From: Candidatus Competibacteraceae bacterium
GTDB lineage: Bacteria > Pseudomonadota > Gammaproteobacteria > Competibacterales > Competibacteraceae
DNA: 5,500 nt
NCBI GenBank assembly: GCA_020444985.1
Contig: JAGRHK010000144.1
Coordinates: 1 to 5,500 of the forward strand
Reading direction: 5' to 3'
Shown one piece after another: positions 1 to 3,985 of the stretch. A program made the position numbers and the translations under genes. How positions within the stretch are numbered: position 1 is the stretch's first letter; every line of letters begins with the position of its first letter. Under the pieces are notes generated by a model. It saw nothing but the letters and a program-made list of their open reading frames with translations. It did not search any database and had not been told where the DNA came from.

Positions 1-111
1 ATATTCGACGGCGTGATGCGCAATCACCCGCCCCCCAGTATCGAACGCGACCGCTTTGGTGCTGGTGGTGCCGATATCGACGCCGATTACTACTACGGTT
101 TCCTGCGTCAT
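1..111 (-). CDS. FGGY-family carbohydrate kinase, probably gluconate kinase (N-terminal 37 codons only)
   Basis: Likely phosphorylates imported gluconate to 6-phosphogluconate in the cytoplasm using ATP. Only the N-terminus is present; the gene runs off the left edge. The visible peptide begins MTQETVVVIGVDIGTTSTK and continues AVAFDTGGRVIAHHAVEY. Residues 12-19 (DIGTTSTK) are the phosphate-1 ATP-binding loop of FGGY kinases, which belong to the actin/Hsp70 fold. The start is supported by AGGAGA at 117-122, 5 bases before the ATG. It lies 21 bp downstream of the gluconate permease on the same strand, so the two are probably co-transcribed, and this context is the main reason to prefer gluconate over xylulose, glycerol or another sugar. 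FGGY kinases are hard to assign to a substrate from the N-terminus, so family membership is secure and the substrate is inferred. Confidence 0.85.
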   Translation of the reverse strand, partial: MTQETVVVIGVDIGTTSTKAVAFDTGGRVIAHHAVEY

Positions 112-116
112 GTGCG

Positions 117-122
117 TCTCCT
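117..122 (-). promoter_or_regulatory. Ribosome binding site of the kinase gene
   Basis: On the minus strand this reads AGGAGA, 5 bases before the kinase ATG. It sits in the 21-bp gap after the permease stop codon, which suits translation from one polycistronic message. Confidence 0.7.
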
Positions 123-132
123 GACCGGTCGG

Positions 133-1476
133 TCAGCTGATGAAAAAGCTCAGGATGAAGGCCACTGTGAAACCCACCAGGGCAATCAGGGTTTCCATCA
201 CGGTCCAGGACTGCAAGGTCTGCTTCACATCCAAGCCAAAGTAGCGGTTGACCAGCCAGAAACCGGAATCATTGACATGAGACAGAATGGTCGCGCCGGC
301 GGCAATGGCGATCACCAACAGACCGAGAATGGGACCTTCCAGTTGTAAAGTAGTCGCCAAAGGGGCGATCAGGCCCGCTGCGGTGATCATGGCGACTGTC
401 GCTGAACCCTGCGCTACCCGCACCAGGGAGGCAATGACAAATGCCAGTAAGACCGGCGGCAGCGCCGAGCCGGCCATCATGTTGCCCAGCACCTGGCCCA
501 CGCCGGAATCGATCAGGATTTGCTTGAAGACGCCGCCCGCGCCGGTTACCAGAATGATGATGCCCGCAGGTTCCAGCGCCTTGGTGGCGATATTCTGCAC
601 TTCGTCGCGGGTCAAGCCACGGCGGGTGCCGAGCAAGGTGAAGGCCATCAGGGTGGCAATCAGCAGGGCGACGAAGGGATGGCCCAGGAAGCTGAGCACC
701 GTCCGAATCGCATCATCTTTCGGCAGCAGAACATTCGTGACCGTGTTGACCAGAATCAGGACGAGCGGCACCAGAATAATACCCGCGACCATCAGGAATG
801 AGGGTAATTCCCGATCAGGCTCCTTGGGAGCCAATTGCATGTAATCGGGCACCCCGACATGGATGCGCTGGGCGATCCAACGCCCGAACAAAGGCCCCGC
901 GATGATCATGGATGGAATACCGGCCAGTGCGCCGAACAGAATCACCCAGCCCAGATCAGCCCCCAGCAGATTCGCCACTGCGATGGGTCCAGGCGTGGGC
1001 GGCACGAAGCTATGGGTCACCGCCAATCCAGCCAGCAGCGGGATACCGTAATAAAGGAGTGAACGCCCAGTTTTCTGCGCCAACCCGTAGATTAGCGGTA
1101 CCAGAATGATGAAGCCGACGTCGAAAAACACCGGAATGGCGACTAAAAATCCGGTCAGACCCAGCGACCATTGCGCCTTGTCTTCGCCGAAGCGTTGCAG
1201 CAGGGTTTGCGCCAGCCGTTCGGCTCCGCCGGATACCTCCAGCATTTGGCCGAACATTGCGCCCAGGCCGACCACGACGGCGACGAACCCCAAGGTGCCG
1301 CCCATGCCTTTCTGAATGGATTCGATGACTCCGGTCAACGGCATGCCGGCGGTGACGCCCACCAGCAAGCTGACCAGCAGCAAGGCGACGAAAGCGTGCA
1401 ACTTTACCTTCATCACCAGGAATAATAAGAAAAAGATACCGGCGACTGCCGTAAGAATTAATCCGCTATCTGACAT
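133..1476 (-). CDS. gntP: GntP-family gluconate:H+ symporter
   Basis: Inner-membrane permease that brings gluconate, or a related sugar acid, into the cell with protons. The 447-residue product matches the usual 438-450 residues of the family and is mostly hydrophobic, with about a dozen membrane segments. Recognisable family stretches are GMGGTLGF (57-64), IPVFFDVGF (114-122), VPPTPGP (158-164), TGAGGVFKQIL (311-321), RVAQGSATVAM (353-363) and SHVNDSGFW (399-407). The frame is open for 42 more codons upstream, but I chose the start at MSDSGLIL because TAAGGAG lies 8 bases before it and the upstream residues are cysteine- and tyrosine-rich, unlike GntP. The kinase follows 21 bp downstream, and hexR is divergent across a 274-bp AT-rich region with HexR-like boxes. 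The best match by eye is E. coli GntP rather than GntT. Other GntP-family substrates, such as idonate, fructuronate or glycerate, cannot be excluded. Confidence 0.93.
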   Translation of the reverse strand: MSDSGLILTAVAGIFFLLFLVMKVKLHAFVALLLVSLLVGVTAGMPLTGVIESIQKGMGGTLGFVAVVVGLGAMFGQMLEVSGGAERLAQTLLQRFGEDKAQWSLGLTGFLVAIPVFFDVGFIILVPLIYGLAQKTGRSLLYYGIPLLAGLAVTHSFVPPTPGPIAVANLLGADLGWVILFGALAGIPSMIIAGPLFGRWIAQRIHVGVPDYMQLAPKEPDRELPSFLMVAGIILVPLVLILVNTVTNVLLPKDDAIRTVLSFLGHPFVALLIATLMAFTLLGTRRGLTRDEVQNIATKALEPAGIIILVTGAGGVFKQILIDSGVGQVLGNMMAGSALPPVLLAFVIASLVRVAQGSATVAMITAAGLIAPLATTLQLEGPILGLLVIAIAAGATILSHVNDSGFWLVNRYFGLDVKQTLQSWTVMETLIALVGFTVAFILSFFIS

Positions 1477-1481
1477 GACGG

Positions 1482-1488
1482 AACTCCT
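1482..1488 (-). promoter_or_regulatory. Ribosome binding site of gntP, which decides the start
   Basis: The minus strand reads TAAGGAGTTCCGTC before ATG, a near-complete Shine-Dalgarno match at good spacing. It rules out the longer in-frame start near 1602, which has no such site and would place the operator sequence inside the coding region. Confidence 0.8.
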
Positions 1489-1573
1489 TAGATGGATGTT
1501 GTACTGTTGTTCGTACTGTAGGGGTAACTGCCACCTCGATGAGCACCATGAAGAAACAACGACCCCTGGAATT

Positions 1574-1602
1574 AATGTAGTATAATTACAATTAATGATC
1601 AA
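1574..1602 (-). promoter_or_regulatory. Candidate sigma-70 promoter of gntP and the kinase
   Basis: On the minus strand TTGATC (1597-1602) is followed after 17 bases by TACATT (1574-1579), each a 4-of-6 match or better to the sigma-70 hexamers. Transcription would start near 1567, giving a leader of about 90 bases. Operator 1 lies across the spacer and -10. An alternative -10, TATACT (1579-1584), is a better hexamer but has no good -35 at the right distance. Confidence 0.4.
1576..1590. promoter_or_regulatory. HexR-type operator 1 (best match)
   Basis: The sequence TGTAGTATAATTACA fits the palindromic gammaproteobacterial HexR box, TGTARTWWWAYTACA, at all 15 positions. ATTAAT flanks it on both sides (1571-1576 and 1591-1596). 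It overlaps the proposed -10 and spacer of the gntP promoter, where a bound repressor would block RNA polymerase. The match to the family motif is from memory and the binding itself is inferred. Confidence 0.7.
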
Positions 1603-1616
1603 GTAGTAATTTTACA
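1602..1616. promoter_or_regulatory. HexR-type operator 2 (13 of 15)
   Basis: AGTAGTAATTTTACA departs from the TGTARTWWWAYTACA pattern at positions 1 and 10. Its centre is 26 bp from operator 1, and it adjoins the proposed gntP -35 hexamer. It may be a weaker second site. AT-rich sequence raises the chance of accidental matches, so this is less sure than operator 1. Confidence 0.45.
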
Positions 1617-1627
1617 ATAAATGTAAA
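1611..1627. repeat. Perfect inverted repeat TTTACA-5-TGTAAA
   Basis: TTTACA (1611-1616) and TGTAAA (1622-1627) form an exact inverted repeat with 5 bases between. Its left arm is shared with the right arm of operator 2. It lies just upstream of the proposed gntP -35, between the two promoters. No known operator was recognised; chance is possible in sequence this AT-rich. Confidence 0.35.
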
Positions 1628-1644
1628 TAAACAACGTTTTATTT

Positions 1645-1674
1645 TTGATGTCCCACCATTCTGTCTGGTATTAT
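1645..1674 (+). promoter_or_regulatory. Candidate sigma-70 promoter of hexR
   Basis: TTGATG (1645-1650) is followed after 18 bases by TATTAT (1669-1674), which is preceded by TGG and so forms an extended -10 (TGnTATTAT). Transcription would begin near 1681, about 70 bases before the hexR ATG. The -10 is covered by operator 3. A second possible -10, GATAAT (1708-1713), lacks a partner -35. Confidence 0.4.
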
Positions 1675-1681
1675 TACTACA
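1667..1681. promoter_or_regulatory. HexR-type operator 3, at the hexR promoter (13 of 15)
   Basis: GGTATTATTACTACA matches the HexR box at 13 of 15 positions, failing at 1 and 5. It covers the proposed -10 of hexR (TATTAT, 1669-1674), so binding here would give autorepression. Its position over an independently recognisable promoter supports it despite the imperfect left arm. Confidence 0.45.
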
Positions 1682-1693
1682 TAAAAAATATTC

Positions 1694-1710
1694 ATCTTTG
1701 TATTAAAGAT
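1694..1710. repeat. Perfect inverted repeat ATCTTT-5-AAAGAT in the hexR leader
   Basis: ATCTTT (1694-1699) and AAAGAT (1705-1710) are exact inverted repeats with 5 bases between. It lies just downstream of the proposed hexR start point. It could be a second regulator's site or a weak AU-rich RNA hairpin in the leader. It does not resemble the HexR box. Confidence 0.4.
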
Positions 1711-1750
1711 AATAAGTAGTCATTGGTCGGTACTGAATATTGGATATTTT

Positions 1751-2737
1751 ATGAATGATTTCAAAGAATTTAAGAATGACGTTGCTTGCTCGCCAGATTC
1801 GGCGCTCCAGGAACAGCCGCTCATTCCGCTGCTAGCGCAAATCGACGCTGCGCGCGGGCGGCTCAGCAGGGCCGAACAGCGTGTCGCTGACTACGTGCTG
1901 AGTCATGCGGACGACATCATGCATCAGTCCATTGCCGCGCTGGCGAGCAGCGTGGGCGTCAGCCAGCCGACGGTGGCGCGCTTCTGCTTGGCCTTGGGTT
2001 TCACCGGTTTCAAGGAATTCAAGCTGCGTCTGGTGCAAAGTCTGGCCGGCGGCGTGCCGTTCGTGCATCGCGATGTCGGCGTTGGCGACCCGGTGTCCGC
2101 GCTCGTGGCCAAGGTGCTGGATCGCACCATTTCCGCTTTAATGCGGGTGCGCAACGACCTGGATGCGGAGGCGCTCGATCAAGCCGTTCACCTGTTAGCG
2201 AATGCGCGACGCATTGAGTTTTATGGCGCCGGCAATTCCGGAATCATTGCAGCCGACGCTCAGCACAAGTTTTTCCGCCTGGGCGCGCCTACCGTGGCTT
2301 ACGCGGATGCGCATATTTATGGCATGGCCGCTACCCTGCTCCAGCCCGGCGACGTGGTTGTGGCGATCTCCAACACGGGGCGCACCCGCGATGTATTGCG
2401 CGGCGTCGAATTGGCTTTGCAGGCGGGCGCCTCTGTGGTTGCGATTACCGCCAGCGGTTCGCCGTTAGCGCGTTTAAGCACGGTGGCGCTGTGCGCTGAT
2501 GTCGAGGAGGACCCGGACACGTATTCGCCGATGACCTCGCGTATTGCCCATCTGGCGATCATTGATGTACTGGCGGTGGGCGTGGCGCTCGACCGGGGAC
2601 CGGAGCTGCTGCCGCAGTTGGAAAAAGCCAAACAGAGTCTACGGGAGCGGCGCGTACCCCGTCATAAAGCGAGTTTGCCGAGAAACGATAAAACGACGGA
2701 CGCGGGAACCCGGATAAACCCGCGTTTAAACTTGTAA
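1751..2737 (+). CDS. hexR: RpiR-family transcriptional regulator HexR
   Basis: DNA-binding regulator of glucose and Entner-Doudoroff metabolism. HexR proteins are released from DNA by the intermediate KDPG. Residues 24-100 form the HTH_6 domain, with the helix-turn-helix at about 59-80 (SIAALASSVGVSQPTVARFC). Residues 150-285 form a sugar-phosphate-binding SIS domain with GAGNSG (159-164) and SNTGRT (207-212); Ser163 and Ser207 fit the two conserved effector-contact serines of the family. PMTSRIAHLAIIDVLAVG (260-277) is also typical of HexR. At 328 residues it is longer than E. coli HexR (289), with about 22 extra residues at the N-terminus and about 16 more at the basic C-terminus. The ATG at 1751 is the first in frame and has only a modest GGA 6 bases upstream, so a shorter start cannot be excluded. 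It is divergent from gntP, and ald follows after 120 bp on the same strand. Another RpiR-type regulator is possible but less likely. Confidence 0.88.
   Translation: MNDFKEFKNDVACSPDSALQEQPLIPLLAQIDAARGRLSRAEQRVADYVLSHADDIMHQSIAALASSVGVSQPTVARFCLALGFTGFKEFKLRLVQSLAGGVPFVHRDVGVGDPVSALVAKVLDRTISALMRVRNDLDAEALDQAVHLLANARRIEFYGAGNSGIIAADAQHKFFRLGAPTVAYADAHIYGMAATLLQPGDVVVAISNTGRTRDVLRGVELALQAGASVVAITASGSPLARLSTVALCADVEEDPDTYSPMTSRIAHLAIIDVLAVGVALDRGPELLPQLEKAKQSLRERRVPRHKASLPRNDKTTDAGTRINPRLNL
2700..2725 (+). other. GC-rich inverted repeat at the 3' end of hexR
   Basis: ACGCGGG (2700-2706) and CCCGCGT (2719-2725) are perfect 7-bp inverted arms around a 12-base loop, inside the last codons of hexR and 10 bases before the stop codon. 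It is followed by TTTAAAC rather than a run of T. It could be a weak terminator or an mRNA-stabilising hairpin, but it is not a convincing intrinsic terminator. Confidence 0.3.
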
Positions 2738-2765
2738 ACTGAGAACGATCTTACATGACATCAAT

Positions 2766-2796
2766 CGGTGTGAATCAAGCAAACCTGATTGCACCG
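2766..2796. repeat. Imperfect inverted repeat between hexR and ald
   Basis: CGGTGTGAATCA (2766-2777) pairs with TGATTGCACCG (2786-2796), with one bulged base, one wobble pair and an 8-base loop. It occupies the middle of the 120-bp gap. No T-run follows, so it may be an operator for ald or a leader hairpin. I saw no convincing sigma-70 promoter in this gap, and ald may be transcribed partly by readthrough from hexR. Confidence 0.3.
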
Positions 2797-2844
2797 GTAG
2801 CGCACATCATTTTGTAGATCGGTTATTGTTAGCCACCATTCTGC

Positions 2845-2849
2845 GGAGG
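2845..2849 (+). promoter_or_regulatory. Ribosome binding site of ald
   Basis: GGAGG lies 8 bases before the ATG at 2858 and fixes the start of alanine dehydrogenase at MLIGVPKEIK, where the family normally begins. It is the strongest Shine-Dalgarno sequence in the window. Confidence 0.8.
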
Positions 2850-2857
2850 CCCAAACC

Positions 2858-3985
2858 ATGTTGATTGGCGTACCTAAAGAAATCAAAGTTCACGAATACC
2901 GCGTTGGTCTCACGCCGGATAGCGTTCGGGAATTCACTTCTCATGGCCACAGCGTGTGGGTGGAAACGCATGCTGGCATCGGCATTGGCCGTTCGGACGA
3001 TGACTATCGCGCGGTCGGCGCGGAAATCGCTGCGACGCCGGCGGACATCTTCGCCAAGGCCGATATGATCGTGAAAGTTAAGGAGCCGCAGGCGGTCGAG
3101 CGTCAGATGCTGCGCCCCAACCAGATCCTGTTCACCTATTTGCACCTCGCCCCCGATCCAGATCAGACGCGCGATCTGGTCAATAGCGGCGCAGTCTGTA
3201 TTGCTTATGAAACGGTCACGGATGGTCAGGGCGGACTGCCGCTACTGGCGCCGATGTCCCAGGTGGCTGGCCGGTTGTCCATCCAAGCCGGCGCGGCGGC
3301 GCTGGAACGGGCCAAGGGCGGGCGTGGCATCCTACTCGGCGGCGTGCCTGGCGTCGCGCCCGCCAAGGTAGTGGTGATCGGCGGCGGCGTGGTTGGCGAA
3401 AACGCCATCTACATGGCGTTGGGCATGGCTGCCGATGTTACGGTTCTGGACCGTGACGTGGGGGTGTTGGCGCGCTTGGCGCACCGCTTCGGCGCGGCGC
3501 TTAAAACCGTTTATTCGACACGGACCGCACTTGAAGATTATGTATTGCAAGCGGATCTGGTGATTGGCGCAGTGCTGATTGCGGGGGCCGAAGCGCCCAA
3601 ACTGGTGACGCGCGATCTGGTCCGACGGATGAAACCGGGTTCCGTGCTCGTAGATGTCGCCATTGATCAGGGCGGTTGTTTTGCGACCTCGCATCCGACC
3701 ACCCACGCCGAGCCGACTTATGTGGTGGACGGCGTCGTGCATTACTGCGTGGCCAACATGCCGGGGGCGGTGCCGAATACCTCGACCTATGCGCTCAACA
3801 ACGTCACGCTGCCTTATGCCTTGGCGCTGGCGGACAAAGGCTACAAGCAAGCGTTGCTGGAGAATCCCAATTTCCTGGCAGGTCTCAACGTTTGCCAAGG
3901 CAAAGTCACCTACCCGGCGGTTGCCGATGATCTGGGCTACGCATACGTCGACCCATGCGTTGCGCTTTATTCTTCCGGTTCATAA
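2858..3985 (+). CDS. ald: Alanine dehydrogenase, NAD-dependent
   Basis: Cytoplasmic enzyme that interconverts L-alanine plus NAD+ with pyruvate, ammonia and NADH. It is used to grow on alanine or to assimilate ammonia. The 375-residue protein is full length for the family (about 370). Catalytic and substrate residues of characterised alanine dehydrogenases are in place at the same numbers: Arg15 (EYRVGLTP), Lys75 (VKVKEPQ), His96 (TYLHLAPD) and Asp270 (VAIDQGGC). The NAD-binding Rossmann fold has GGGVVG at 175-180 with acidic Asp198 ending the next strand, as expected for NAD rather than NADP. The sequence ends DPCVALYSSGS. The gene follows hexR on the same strand after 120 bp, and its last 19 bases overlap the end of metH on the opposite strand. 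No Lrp/AsnC-type regulator, a frequent partner of ald, is present in the window. The related transhydrogenase alpha subunit is excluded by length and the conserved active site. Confidence 0.96.
   Translation: MLIGVPKEIKVHEYRVGLTPDSVREFTSHGHSVWVETHAGIGIGRSDDDYRAVGAEIAATPADIFAKADMIVKVKEPQAVERQMLRPNQILFTYLHLAPDPDQTRDLVNSGAVCIAYETVTDGQGGLPLLAPMSQVAGRLSIQAGAAALERAKGGRGILLGGVPGVAPAKVVVIGGGVVGENAIYMALGMAADVTVLDRDVGVLARLAHRFGAALKTVYSTRTALEDYVLQADLVIGAVLIAGAEAPKLVTRDLVRRMKPGSVLVDVAIDQGGCFATSHPTTHAEPTYVVDGVVHYCVANMPGAVPNTSTYALNNVTLPYALALADKGYKQALLENPNFLAGLNVCQGKVTYPAVADDLGYAYVDPCVALYSSGS
3967..3985. other. Tail-to-tail overlap of ald and metH
   Basis: The ald stop codon (TAA, 3983-3985, plus strand) lies inside metH coding sequence. 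The metH stop codon (TTA on the plus strand, 3967-3969) lies inside ald. The two genes share 19 bp in opposite orientation, leaving no room for an intrinsic terminator between them, and I saw no hairpin plus T-run close to either end. Confidence 0.9.

Larger units (their letters stand above)
1477..1750. promoter_or_regulatory. Divergent gntP / hexR control region, AT-rich
   Basis: This 274-bp gap separates the starts of two divergent genes and encodes no plausible protein. A hand count of 1561-1740 gives 47 G+C in 180 bases (about 26%), sharply lower than the flanking genes. It contains three HexR-type palindromes, at 1576-1590, 1602-1616 and 1667-1681. It also holds two further perfect 6-5-6 inverted repeats, at 1611-1627 and 1694-1710, and sigma-70-like hexamers in both directions. 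It is most simply a shared regulatory region controlled by the neighbouring HexR. No E. coli GntR-type operator of the ATGTTACCGATAACAT kind was seen, which argues against LacI-type GntR control here. Confidence 0.8.

Noticed and set aside
123..130. Palindrome GACCGGTC between gntP and the kinase
   Set aside because: It is a short 8-bp palindrome next to the ribosome binding site inside an operon, without a loop or T-run. It is probably chance.
287..844. A 185-codon plus-strand open frame opposite gntP
   Set aside because: It is antisense to the conserved permease, with a low-complexity Ala/Arg/Thr-rich product and no recognisable domain.
1477..1602. A 42-residue N-terminal extension of gntP
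   Set aside because: The frame is open but would absorb the best operator and part of the promoter, lacks a ribosome binding site, and has no counterpart in GntP proteins. The start at 1476 has a strong TAAGGAG.
1622..1636. A fourth HexR-like box, TGTAAATAAACAACG
   Set aside because: It matches at only 12 of 15 positions and its right arm is poor. In sequence this AT-rich such a match is not worth calling.
3332..3898. A 188-codon minus-strand open frame opposite ald
   Set aside because: It is antisense to alanine dehydrogenase through its catalytic and NAD-binding regions. The product is His/Arg-rich and unlike a real protein.
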